Shown here: positions 26,461 to 34,470 of the stretch, in pieces | Layout: every line of letters starts with the position of its first letter | How positions within the stretch are numbered: the stretch's first letter is position 1 | NCBI RefSeq assembly: GCF_900156735.1 | Contig: NZ_FTOL01000004.1 | Location: forward strand, 124,001-188,000 | Length of the DNA: 64,000 nucleotides | Source of the DNA: Chryseobacterium ureilyticum | GTDB taxonomy: Bacteria; Bacteroidota; Bacteroidia; Flavobacteriales; Weeksellaceae | Direction of reading: 5' to 3' | Notes under the pieces: generated by a model | What the model saw: the letters and a program-made list of their open reading frames with translations, nothing else | What the model was told of the DNA's origin: nothing | Database searches by the model: none | Program-made: the position numbers and the translations under genes

Positions 26461-26587
26461 AAAACACGGAATAAGTAAGTTGATTGCTCATGCTCTATAT
26501 GGGCATGGGTATCTGCTTATTTGTGTTTTAGGCTTACCAGAGCCCCAGTCATCAAATAAGAACTACAGACCCATGCCTTTCTTATTT
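26461..26587 (+). ncRNA. Structured RNA with alternative pairings, leader of the lipoprotein gene or separate ncRNA
   Basis: Outer stem: AAAACAC-GG-AATAAG (26461-26475) with CTTATT-T-GTGTTTT (26516-26529). Inside it CATGCTC (26489-26495) pairs with GGGCATG (26501-26507). Downstream AAATAAG (26554-26560) pairs with CTTATTT (26581-26587). GGCATGGGT (26502-26510) is also exactly complementary to ACCCATGCC (26569-26577), which would break the inner hairpin and form a long-range or pseudoknot contact. No open frame covers it. Known riboswitch classes do not come to mind. Confidence 0.45.
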
Positions 26588-26639
26588 AAAGACTAAACAA
26601 CACTACTTTGGGTTTGGGTGGATTAATAAAATTCATCTT

Positions 26640-27050
26640 ATGAAAAAGACTTTATTACTGCCACTTTTGGCTATGTCATTGTTAACTTTAAATTGTTCTG
26701 GAAACGATGATGATTCAGCACCACAGCAAAACAATCCTGTAACAACTCAATATTTTCACCCTCCTGCATGGATTCAAGGAAGCTGGAAAATTTCTAATAC
26801 ATCAACAAGTTATTTCAAATTCACCCACGAAGATTTTATACTTGTAACACCTTACACGAGTTACAAGGCAGTTTTAACACAGACAGCAGCTACGGGGCAA
26901 CCTGCTAAAGTAGTAGAACAGACCTCAGACTATTACTATGAGTTTACAATAACAGCAGGAGCTTCCTCAGGGCAATATAAGTTTAAGAAAATCAGTGATA
27001 CAAAGATTCAATGGGTTGGTAGTACTCCTTTCTTTTTAGATAAAGAATAA
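26640..27050 (+). CDS. Small lipoprotein, unknown
   Basis: 136 residues. A signal peptide with lipobox (LLTLNC at Cys19) is followed by an acidic spacer (SGNDDDS) and a beta-rich domain with PPAWIQGSWKISNTSTSYFK, a pattern seen in small lipocalin-like lipoproteins of Bacteroidota. Expected in the envelope. First of three same-strand genes after the structured RNA. Confidence 0.65.
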   Translation: MKKTLLLPLLAMSLLTLNCSGNDDDSAPQQNNPVTTQYFHPPAWIQGSWKISNTSTSYFKFTHEDFILVTPYTSYKAVLTQTAATGQPAKVVEQTSDYYYEFTITAGASSGQYKFKKISDTKIQWVGSTPFFLDKE

Positions 27051-27068
27051 CCTTTAAACAAAACGAAC

Positions 27069-27407
27069 ATGAAACGAAAAATTTTATTTATAGCTTGCTT
27101 ATTGGGTGCTCTCTATACTGGAAATGCCCAAAGTAACACCAGTCAAAACGGAGAAGTTGACCCTTTTGCTTCCTATGAAGACAAAAGTCCCTCATGGAAA
27201 GGAGAAAAAGTTGATGTAGACAAATATTATAACATTCAGCCTGATGGGTCTTATATCATGAAAGATATCAACCAAAAGAAATTGAAGACAAATACTGATA
27301 ATACAATGGTACTTATTGTTGTTATTCTATTCGTTGGTATAGGAATAATTGGAGCAATTGTAACTAATAACCAGAAAAACACAAATAACAGCCATGACAG
27401 GGAATAG
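27069..27407 (+). CDS. Membrane protein with signal peptide and one C-terminal helix
   Basis: 112 residues: signal peptide (CLLGALYTGNAQ), an acidic, probably disordered stretch, one hydrophobic helix (about 79-98, MVLIVVILFVGIGIIGAIV) and a short polar tail. The bulk faces the periplasm. Its last 14 bases overlap the next gene, so the two are translationally coupled. No family recognised. Confidence 0.6.
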   Translation: MKRKILFIACLLGALYTGNAQSNTSQNGEVDPFASYEDKSPSWKGEKVDVDKYYNIQPDGSYIMKDINQKKLKTNTDNTMVLIVVILFVGIGIIGAIVTNNQKNTNNSHDRE

Positions 27408-28212
27408 ATTTTATGACAAAATCCATAACTGGCTACTTCCAGTGCCAGAACAGCAGTGTGATGTTTTTCCTCCTTTACATCATTATCAGACACCATTTCA
27501 AAAACTCATACTAGATTATTTGGCTTGGAATGGGATTAATAAAAAAGGAAATGTAACCAGTAATAAGGTTTATCCAACTCGTATGGAAATTCTGGAAGCT
27601 AAGAGCACATTAAGAAAATGTGGTTTTTCAACTGGTGTATATCTTGAGAAACTTGTAGTTTCAGAGTTTCTGGAAATGAAAAGAAATATCCCTGATTTAG
27701 ATTCAGAAACATTCATCCCTGTTTTTGAAGATAGCTTCCATAATCTAAAACTCACCCAATTTGCCACTTTAGAGGCTCAAAAATCGAATAAAATCCTAAA
27801 AGAATACTACGACACCATAAAGATGTTTTTAATCGAAATACAAGCTTGTTTAAAGATTAAGTATTTAAGAACTAGAATTGAGTGTAATTTTTCTGAAATT
27901 GGAAGCTGGAATAATCCTACTAGAGTAGAGGAATTTGTAACTCCTTTTGCAAAGGTAGGTTTAAATTGTCATAAATCAGCCAAATTCAGTATTAATTATT
28001 TTATAAATCCTCACCTTAAAGAACTAATAGGGGAATCTCTGGGTGATACTCTGGAAAAACAATTCAATGAGTTTATCACTGGTGAAATGAAAGACCTTAT
28101 AAAGTTGATTCCATTAAACAGGAGATATGACAGGTATTTTGAGGAGTTATTGAGATTTTCCAGAACACACCCAAACTATAAAGCTTTTATTACAGATAAA
28201 AATTCTTTATAA
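27394..28212 (+). CDS. Island protein of unknown function
   Basis: 272 residues, cytoplasmic by sequence. N-terminal NWLLPVPEQQCDVFPPLHHY, then mostly helical segments; no nucleotide-binding or catalytic motif is apparent. Overlap of 14 bases with the membrane-protein gene suggests a joint function. A terminator follows at 28258. Confidence 0.55.
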   Translation: MTGNRFYDKIHNWLLPVPEQQCDVFPPLHHYQTPFQKLILDYLAWNGINKKGNVTSNKVYPTRMEILEAKSTLRKCGFSTGVYLEKLVVSEFLEMKRNIPDLDSETFIPVFEDSFHNLKLTQFATLEAQKSNKILKEYYDTIKMFLIEIQACLKIKYLRTRIECNFSEIGSWNNPTRVEEFVTPFAKVGLNCHKSAKFSINYFINPHLKELIGESLGDTLEKQFNEFITGEMKDLIKLIPLNRRYDRYFEELLRFSRTHPNYKAFITDKNSL

Positions 28213-28257
28213 ATTGAAAGACAAGCATAGACCTTTTATGAGGTTTTAGAAAAGAGA

Positions 28258-28292
28258 AATTCCCTCTAATTTCAGGGGGAATTTTCATTTCT
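28258..28292 (+). terminator. Terminator
   Basis: AAATTCCC pairs with GGGAATTT (28277-28284), followed by TCATTT. It ends the three-gene plus-strand unit of the island and faces the convergent toxin operon. Confidence 0.65.
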
Positions 28293-28450
28293 CTATATAA
28301 GTAACAACATAAGTGCTCTATTTCACATGCTTAAACATTGATTTACAAGCGCTTATCAAAAACAAAAGGCAGATTGAGAAAAATGGGTTTATTTTATACT
28401 TTCTAACTCTGAAAATTTTATGTCATCTCTTATCTTCTAAATAGAATCCA

Positions 28451-29002
28451 TTATTTTCTAATAGGATTACAGTCTTCAATAATACTAGGCAACTTCAACA
28501 TACTTTTTGTCTCTTGTAACTCTTCTAGTATTGAATTGCAAAAAAACACAATTTTCAAATCTTTGTTATATTCAAAACTCCAATGTCTTGAGTAATGATA
28601 CATTGCATTTTCTTGATAAGGTTGTACTGGAAACTTTGTTGATGTAGAAGCACTTTTAAAGTTCTTTAATAGAAGTTCTTTATTTTCTTTTGTATCAGTT
28701 CTTATAACTATTTTATATTTCTTATATAAAACTACTGTATCCGTAGGCTCCATAATACCAGGACAAGTATAACAATTATCTAAAACATCAATACTTTTTA
28801 GAGTTTCGTCTTTATTACTCAAGCCTAATAACAAGTACTTTTCTTCCGAATTAAACTTAGTATTTTTTGCTTCATAGTATGAAATGTAATTATCTACTAT
28901 CCAATTCACATCTATTGCATGTGCTTGCTTTTTTTGGGAATAACATTTATAACATAGCAATGTTATAAACATTAAGGTAAGGAACTTAGTTACAGTTTGC
29001 AC
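28451..29002 (-). CDS. Secreted protein, candidate second immunity gene of the RHS-toxin operon
   Basis: 183 residues with an N-terminal hydrophobic signal (LMFITLLCYKCYSQ; the Cys may form a weak lipobox). The mature part has several cysteines (DNCYTCPG, FFCN) and alpha/beta character. Last gene of the minus-strand operon, 83 bases after the likely immunity lipoprotein. Extra immunity genes often trail polymorphic-toxin genes, but nothing in the sequence proves that role. Confidence 0.5.
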   Translation of the reverse strand: MQTVTKFLTLMFITLLCYKCYSQKKQAHAIDVNWIVDNYISYYEAKNTKFNSEEKYLLLGLSNKDETLKSIDVLDNCYTCPGIMEPTDTVVLYKKYKIVIRTDTKENKELLLKNFKSASTSTKFPVQPYQENAMYHYSRHWSFEYNKDLKIVFFCNSILEELQETKSMLKLPSIIEDCNPIRK

Positions 29003-29085
29003 TTTTGTTACTATTTAATTTTGTAAATCAGCTGATACTTTATGTGCACAATATTAATTTTTTCTTCTGGTTATCAACTAAAGTA

Positions 29086-29586
29086 TTAAGGCTTAATATT
29101 ACAGTCATATGGATAGCATTTTTCTAATTTGCCATTTGAGTCAAAATTCAATATCCATGTTTTAGGGTCATAATAGTTATTAGAATCAGTAGAGTGTGAT
29201 TCTGAAACCTTATTTATTTTTATGGATTTTAAGAAATCAGATTTACTATCCTTGTTAAATATACAGAATATGTTACTTCTTGTCTTGTAAACATTGAAGT
29301 TTTTTACAAATTCATTTATTTGATATTCATTCTGAAATTTATAAATAGTTACTGTAAAACCTTCATATTTGTTTTGATTAGAAGTGTTATTTTTAACTTC
29401 TGTTACTAGAGGCATTTCTTGGAAATATATTGCAAAAGTAGATTTATAGGAATCTGTATTTATATGTTTAGAAAATTGATTTGTTAGATTTTGAATTAAA
29501 TTTTTATCATAGATTGTATTAATCTTTTTTTGAGCTTTACATGAATTCAATAAAGTAAAGCATATAAGTAATATTAGGTTTTTCAT
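29086..29586 (-). CDS. Lipoprotein, probable immunity protein of the RHS/JAB-like toxin
   Basis: 166 residues. Lipobox LLNSC near residue 16. The mature domain is alpha/beta without catalytic motifs. Its ATG overlaps the stop of the toxin gene (4-base ATGA overlap, 29583-29586), the tight coupling expected for toxin and immunity. An envelope location agrees with a toxin that carries a Sec signal peptide. Positional inference, no family recognised. Confidence 0.6.
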   Translation of the reverse strand: MKNLILLICFTLLNSCKAQKKINTIYDKNLIQNLTNQFSKHINTDSYKSTFAIYFQEMPLVTEVKNNTSNQNKYEGFTVTIYKFQNEYQINEFVKNFNVYKTRSNIFCIFNKDSKSDFLKSIKINKVSESHSTDSNNYYDPKTWILNFDSNGKLEKCYPYDCNIKP

Positions 29587-30767
29587 CTATTTAATTTTCC
29601 TTCATTAGTTATTGAAATAATTTTTTCACTGTCAAAACGTATTCTAAGTGCCCCATCTTTATAATATGGTGAATAGAGGATAAATTTGGTTGCAGGATTG
29701 TTACCAGCAGCTTTAATATCACCTGTAGGTAATCCCTTACTGTAAGTGAAATTTCCTGTATCCTTAAAATAGTTAACATTAAAACCACTTGGCCAAAAGG
29801 TAAAAGGGTCGGGATGACTATGTTCACTTTCAACTAAGTTGGCTCCTAATTTTACAAGAGGAACCATATCCTCAAGATGTGCTGTTCCTACAAAACTAAA
29901 ATTATCATTTTTAGAATTGGTAAATAAATTTCTATTAAATTCAACATTTGAATTAGAAGATAAATAATCAAAAACATTTTGAGCCTTTTCAGTATTACCT
30001 CCAAATTTAATATAATCATAAGTAACAGTTTTAAGGCTTCCAAAGATTTCTGCTGTTACTTGCTCTGAAACAGAGTTTTTAGCTATGTAGCCTTTCTCAC
30101 CAACTTCAACACCTCCATCGTTATTAGCATTCAGATTTCCATTCTTATCAAAATTTTTCTCAGCATAAATAACATCAGTTTTAGACTCTGCCATCCAGGT
30201 TAGATTACCAGATTTATCTAATTTATAAATATCCGTTGCCTGCCTTCCATCAGGGTCAATAAACCTTAAAGGATTATTCATAGCATAATTATAAGGAGAC
30301 CATCTTCTAAACTCTTCACTTAAAGGGTCTGGTGAAAACCATCTCCCTGCTGTATCCAAATATGGTTGTGCATCTGGGTCACTCAAATCTATTTCCCTGA
30401 ACTCTGTTATCTCTTTGGTTTTTCTATTGTACTTTACAGAACCAATATTAACAACAGCATCCATATCATGGAATTCTAAGTACTTTCCTTTGCTCAGTGT
30501 GGCAATTTTAGGATAATAGCCACGGTCTTTAAAAGGATTTCCAATAGCAATATTTTTCCTTCTTCTTTCAGCTTCTTCAGGAGTAATGGAATCTCTGGTT
30601 TTCAAAACCTCATCCATATAAGGTCTGTTTCTCTCTTCTTTAGTTAGTTTAACAGGGTTCACCCATTTCTTTTCAGCTTTTGTCTTAACTTGGGGTTTCT
30701 TGACCTGAGCCTGTGTTATTCCAGTGAGAAGAACAAAACCAGTAAGTACAATTCTTTTCATAGTCAT
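29583..30767 (-). CDS. Minimal RHS-core protein with C-terminal JAB-like toxin domain
   Basis: 394 residues. Signal peptide (VLLTGITQAQ), a basic linker, then one RHS-associated core block at 140-175 (GRWFSPDPLSEEFRRWSPYN, then PLRFIDPDGR), and a 220-residue C-terminal domain. That domain has an EHSHPDPF metal-site motif (E315, H316, H318) and LPTGDIKAAG (D350), close to the JAMM/JAB pattern and to the JAB-like toxins I recall behind RHS cores in Bacteroidota. The S-x-x-D element is not canonical (Thr at D-2). Normal RHS proteins have thousands of residues of YD repeats; here there are none, so this is a stand-alone tip. Operon: two transglutaminase-like genes before, immunity lipoprotein after. 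Confidence 0.65.
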   Translation of the reverse strand: MTMKRIVLTGFVLLTGITQAQVKKPQVKTKAEKKWVNPVKLTKEERNRPYMDEVLKTRDSITPEEAERRRKNIAIGNPFKDRGYYPKIATLSKGKYLEFHDMDAVVNIGSVKYNRKTKEITEFREIDLSDPDAQPYLDTAGRWFSPDPLSEEFRRWSPYNYAMNNPLRFIDPDGRQATDIYKLDKSGNLTWMAESKTDVIYAEKNFDKNGNLNANNDGGVEVGEKGYIAKNSVSEQVTAEIFGSLKTVTYDYIKFGGNTEKAQNVFDYLSSNSNVEFNRNLFTNSKNDNFSFVGTAHLEDMVPLVKLGANLVESEHSHPDPFTFWPSGFNVNYFKDTGNFTYSKGLPTGDIKAAGNNPATKFILYSPYYKDGALRIRFDSEKIISITNEGKLNR

Positions 30768-30770
30768 TTG

Positions 30771-31883
30771 TTATTTTGTAAAGTTATTTAATAATTTTTT
30801 ATTCTCGTATTTTTCTCTTTCTGTTTTTAGTGATACCAACCAGTCTAAATACATTTCCTCTGGCATCTGCCTGTAACCAATCTCATAAATGTGCCCATAT
30901 TCCTGTGTCATAAGCTCCATGAGTTCTTTGGCTTTTGGGTCTTGTTGAGCCTTTTTTATGTTTTCAGGATTAGTAGAACTTAAATTCTGTTTATCCATCA
31001 GCTTTTCAAACTGTGCTTTGTGTGTTTCGGCTTTCAGAATTAAGGCTTTGGCAAAGTTTGGATAAATCTCTATTGCTCTGTTTATCGTTTTTAATACAAA
31101 TTCTCCATCATTATCAGGGAAATTTCTATTATATGCCTGTGCTAAATCAAATAGACATAGAGCAAGGCTTTCTTTGTTGTTCAAGGCTTTCATAAACACT
31201 CCATTTTTAATGGCATCCAAATGGATATAACCTGATGCCATCAACCACGAATCCTGAGGAAATATGCCACTTGTAAGCTCTGTATTATACCAACCATCCG
31301 ATTTAATTTGATGTTTGATATAAACGTGGTTTGGTGCTAATGCCAGATTAGCCTCAACACCCAATTCCTCTGCCAGTATCTTATATAGGTATGGCATAGA
31401 ATTACAGTTTCCTTTTTTAGTAGCCAGAAGTTTAGATACAAATAAGTTAGTAATATCTTTATGACCAAATACATCCTCAAAATCATAATTGAAAGGTTTG
31501 TACTGGATTACGGTATCTTTAATAGCAATTGGCAAAGTCTGACACATAATAGAATAGACTGCTGCATATTTACTTACTTTATCCTTATCTGACTGTTTAT
31601 AGGTCAAATCTCTGCTCTGAACAATATTATTTGCAAAACTCTTTAGAAAGGCTATTTCTCGATTTAATTTGTCTGTATCTAACTTACCTTGATAGTAAGC
31701 ATTTTCTACACTAAAAACAGCCTCTTTGAAACTGTATTGCTGTTTGTCATTAAGCATATTATCAATAGTTTGATAAGCATCATTATAAAATTGGTTGCTT
31801 TGTGCCTTAACCATTCCTGTACCAATCCATAGAAGCAACACAGATAAAAGGTATATAGTTTTATGAGAGAAATATTTTTTCAT
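30771..31883 (-). CDS. Secreted transglutaminase-like protein, paralogue 2
   Basis: 370 residues, signal peptide to about residue 27. A papain/transglutaminase-like core has C160 in KKGNCNSMPYLYKILAEEL, H186 in ALAPNHVYIK and a GWYNTELTSG segment that can give the third residue. C-terminal TPR-like helices follow (FVLKTINRAIEIYPNFAKAL). Homologous over the core to the preceding 488-residue protein. It stops 3 bases before the RHS-toxin start. It could process, crosslink or anchor the toxin in the periplasm; this is inference. Confidence 0.65.
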   Translation of the reverse strand: MKKYFSHKTIYLLSVLLLWIGTGMVKAQSNQFYNDAYQTIDNMLNDKQQYSFKEAVFSVENAYYQGKLDTDKLNREIAFLKSFANNIVQSRDLTYKQSDKDKVSKYAAVYSIMCQTLPIAIKDTVIQYKPFNYDFEDVFGHKDITNLFVSKLLATKKGNCNSMPYLYKILAEELGVEANLALAPNHVYIKHQIKSDGWYNTELTSGIFPQDSWLMASGYIHLDAIKNGVFMKALNNKESLALCLFDLAQAYNRNFPDNDGEFVLKTINRAIEIYPNFAKALILKAETHKAQFEKLMDKQNLSSTNPENIKKAQQDPKAKELMELMTQEYGHIYEIGYRQMPEEMYLDWLVSLKTEREKYENKKLLNNFTK

Positions 31884-31888
31884 TACTG

Positions 31889-33355
31889 TTATAAATGTTT
31901 TGGGTCAATTGGGAAATACTGGGCTTTCTCGTTAGACTGCTGAGATTCTTTTTTCTTTTGTTCCTGAGCTTTTCTTAAAGATTCCTGTTGTTTCTGTTTT
32001 TGCTTTTCAGCATTAATCTGTTTCATTCTTTCAGCAAGAGCTTCACTTTTTTGTCTGTTGGCTTCACCTTTCATATTCCCCAACCACTCTTCATAAGCCC
32101 CATCAGGCATTGGAACAAAACCTAAATTGTCAATATTATTAAACTGGGCTTTAGTTTCCTGTAATAGGGCTAATGCTCTTGGATAAAACCTAATGTTTTG
32201 CAGTTCCTCAGGATTTTCAAGATTCTTAATTCCTAATTGCCTTGCTACAAATTCCAGTTTAGCCTGTTGAAAAGTTGATTTTAGCAGGTTAGCATAAATA
32301 TTTTTTGGTGAGTATTCCAATGCCTTGTCTAAAATCTTGCCTACAAACTCATCCATTCCGTACTTATGGGCATAGCCATTGGCTAAATCTGCATAGAACT
32401 GGGCTAATAGCTTTTTTTTGTTTTGCTCCTTCATATAAATATCATTCTGCAAAGCTTCTGATTTTATATACCCTGATTCCAATATAATAGAGCTTGTGGT
32501 AAATATTCCATTAGTAAGCTCTGCATTTTGCCATTCCTCCTCTTCATCTTTAAACTTGACATAAGTATGGTTGGGAGCAAAGGCTAAATGAGCTTCTGTA
32601 TTCATTTCTTCTGCCAGCATCAAATAATACAAAGGCATGGAGTGGCATTGTCCAGAGCCAGTTTTAAGAAGTTTGGAAACAAACATCTTGCTCCAATCCT
32701 TTGCACCCATGTAATCCTCAAAATCATACTTGATAGCTTTGTGCTGGACTCCTCCCAGCTTCATTCCTTTAGATAAGTACTCAAAAATCATCAGGTTTTT
32801 ATCTGTATTGCTTTCTGTATCCTGCTTTCTCTCTTTCATTTTCTGTAAGAGCTGTTTTGCTGTTTTCTGAATTCCAGATTTAAACTGATTGTAATTTTGT
32901 TTATTTCCATAAAAAGCATTCTCCACAATGAAATTGGCTTCACTTATAGAGTAATTGTCAGTATTGAGTGAGGCTAATTGATTGTAAGCATCATAATAAG
33001 ATTGTGTTCCTGCTTTTCCTGAAAATGAAGGCAGGTTATAATAAGAATCTTCTAAAGCTCGTTGTCTGTAATAGTTCTCTTGTTTATTTCTGAGTTCCTC
33101 TTCCTGAGCCACCTTTCTAAAGTCTTCTTCCATCATTTTTGCATTCTGTTGCTGAACCTGTGAGCTTCTAGAATTATATAAACCATCGTGAGGAACAGAG
33201 GGAGCAACAGACTTTGCTGTACTTCCGTAATTTGGATTTGAAAAGTTACCCAGATTGCTTGGTGTAGGAGCTTGGGAAGTAGGAAAATTTGGAATCTGTC
33301 CCAATCCATAAATACTTATACACAGCAAGGGCAAAAACTGTAATTTTTTCATCAT
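31889..33355 (-). CDS. Secreted transglutaminase-like protein, paralogue 1
   Basis: 488 residues. Signal peptide, then an Asn/Ser/Pro-rich and Gln-rich segment (30-110), then the same core as its neighbour: C237 in TGSGQCHSMPLYYLMLAEE, H263 in AFAPNHTYVKF, EWQNAELTNG; the end is a long charged Gln/Lys coiled segment (KQKQQESLRKAQEQKKK). First gene of a five-gene minus-strand operon; the gap to the second paralogue is 5 bases. The duplicated core with different flanks suggests division of labour. A TACCTTTG element lies 95 bases upstream. Confidence 0.65.
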   Translation of the reverse strand: MMKKLQFLPLLCISIYGLGQIPNFPTSQAPTPSNLGNFSNPNYGSTAKSVAPSVPHDGLYNSRSSQVQQQNAKMMEEDFRKVAQEEELRNKQENYYRQRALEDSYYNLPSFSGKAGTQSYYDAYNQLASLNTDNYSISEANFIVENAFYGNKQNYNQFKSGIQKTAKQLLQKMKERKQDTESNTDKNLMIFEYLSKGMKLGGVQHKAIKYDFEDYMGAKDWSKMFVSKLLKTGSGQCHSMPLYYLMLAEEMNTEAHLAFAPNHTYVKFKDEEEEWQNAELTNGIFTTSSIILESGYIKSEALQNDIYMKEQNKKKLLAQFYADLANGYAHKYGMDEFVGKILDKALEYSPKNIYANLLKSTFQQAKLEFVARQLGIKNLENPEELQNIRFYPRALALLQETKAQFNNIDNLGFVPMPDGAYEEWLGNMKGEANRQKSEALAERMKQINAEKQKQKQQESLRKAQEQKKKESQQSNEKAQYFPIDPKHL

Positions 33356-33449
33356 AAATACTCTTGTATTGTGTTTGTTAGAGGTTCGTAAATCTACAAA
33401 AATTCAATGAATTGTGAAAATTACAACCAGTCCTAAACTTATATTTAGA

Positions 33450-33457
33450 CAAAGGTA
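33450..33457 (-). promoter_or_regulatory. -7 element of the transglutaminase/RHS operon
   Basis: TACCTTTG on the minus strand, about 95 bases before the first start codon. A CAAA (minus TTTG) lies only 14 bases behind it, shorter than the usual 19-21. Confidence 0.4.
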
Positions 33458-33630
33458 TATGGGGGTAACGACAAAACGTGTCACATTATAAATAATTTGA
33501 TTTAAAGTTATTATGAAAATTATATGTTGAGAGCTTTTTTTTATCCAGAATGTGAAACCTCATTTTAACAGTATCAATCAAAAAAACCTCATTATATCAC
33601 CAAATGGTAGAGTAATTAAAACAAGAGACA

Positions 33631-33745
33631 TTGTCAGTCATAAGTAAAACAAAAAGACATTATGTCACACTGACAAGAAAAATAACTCAACCATTGAGCC
33701 AAAATTGTAAATGGTATTACTATTGACAGAGCAAGAATGGTTGAG
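33631..33745. repeat. Cluster of nested inverted repeats in the island
   Basis: TTGTCAGT (33631-33638) / ACTGACAA (33669-33676) enclose GACATTATGTC (33656-33666). Then CTCAACCATT (33686-33695) / AATGGTTGAG (33736-33745), with CTCAA-CCA-TTGAG as an alternative small hairpin at 33686-33698. No gene covers this. Could be an origin, a recombination site or a structured RNA. Confidence 0.5.
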
Positions 33746-33810
33746 TTGCAGACAACCTTGAAGGTATCTTTAATTAGCAAAGCAAATATACAACTTCTAA
33801 AGGTTCTAGC

Positions 33811-33840
33811 AAACGGGATTTCAATCTCACCCGTTTTGTT
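33811..33840 (+). terminator. Hairpin with T-rich tail before the Cas2-like gene
   Basis: AAACGGG (33811-33817) pairs with CCCGTTT (33830-33836), followed by TGTT. It could terminate an RNA from the inverted-repeat cluster. Confidence 0.5.
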
Positions 33841-33857
33841 GAGAGGTACAAAAATGA

Positions 33858-34127
33858 ATGTATATGAGTTGTTATATTATTAACTACGATTTGAATAACT
33901 CTAAAGATTATGATAGTGTATTTAAAGCTATAAAATCTTATGACAAATGGGCAAAGGTTTTAAAATCTTGCTGGGCAGTCGTAACAACAAAAACTGCTGT
34001 TGAAGTAAGAGACCACTTAGCTTCGGTAATGGATAATGATGATGGGCTTTTCGTTGTTAAATCTTCTGGAATTGGAGCTTGGCAACATGTAGAGTGTTCA
34101 AACCAATGGTTGAAAGACAATCTGTAA
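33858..34127 (+). CDS. Orphan Cas2-like (SinR-type) protein
   Basis: 89 residues (83 from the second ATG at 33864). CYIINYDLN with an Asp at the end of the first strand, a helix, SCWAVVTTKTAVEVRDHLAS, and DNDDGLFVVKSSGIGAW match the ferredoxin-like Cas2 / SinR-type fold. There is no cas1 and no CRISPR array in the window, so this is not an adaptation module; stand-alone relatives are thought to be nucleases or toxin-like proteins. Last gene of the island, with its own terminator at 34132. Confidence 0.6.
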   Translation: MYMSCYIINYDLNNSKDYDSVFKAIKSYDKWAKVLKSCWAVVTTKTAVEVRDHLASVMDNDDGLFVVKSSGIGAWQHVECSNQWLKDNL

Positions 34128-34131
34128 AATT

Positions 34132-34158
34132 AGAGCCACGTTAATTGTGGCTCTTTTT
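34132..34158 (+). terminator. Terminator after the Cas2-like gene
   Basis: AGAGCCAC / GTGGCTCT around GTTAATT, followed by TTTT. Confidence 0.85.
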
Positions 34159-34390
34159 ATTGCCCTATAAATATGTTAAACATAGGAGTATATAGATAAC
34201 ATACCCCTCCCTTTGTTCTAGTTTTGGTAGTGCCCCCTCTTTTTGAAATCGGGCTTATCTCTATTTATCTGGAAAAAGATAAAATATTTTTAGTTTGGAG
34301 ATTTTTCGAGAGGTACAACAGTCTGTTTTGCTCCTGAAAATTCACTAAATGAGGTACTAAGATAAGAAATCACTATCTTCGTTATATAAG

Positions 34391-34413
34391 AAATGTAGGG
34401 AAAATGTGGGGAA
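34391..34413 (+). repeat. Putative integrase arm-type sites, right
   Basis: AAATGTAGGGAA directly followed by AAATGTGGGGAA, overlapping by one base; the second copy is identical to 22561-22572. It lies 58 bases inside the right att repeat. Confidence 0.5.
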
Positions 34414-34420
34414 GAAAACT

Positions 34421-34458
34421 TTAATAAAAAACAAAACCCACTGATTATCAGTAGGTTT
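34421..34458 (-). terminator. Island-supplied terminator for tRNA-Ser
   Basis: AAACCCACTGAT / ATCAGTAGGTTT stem, with the T-rich tail on the minus strand. It lies just downstream of the tRNA 3' end and replaces the native terminator displaced to 22395-22434. Confidence 0.7.
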
Positions 34459-34470
34459 ATATTTAATGCT

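Noticed and set aside
33858..34127. Cas2-like gene as evidence of a CRISPR-Cas locus
   Set aside because: No cas1, effector genes or repeat array anywhere in the window.
33841..34318. Direct repeat GAGAGGTACAA at 33841 and 34308
   Set aside because: Only 11 bases, not at island ends and not next to any other symmetric element; probably chance.
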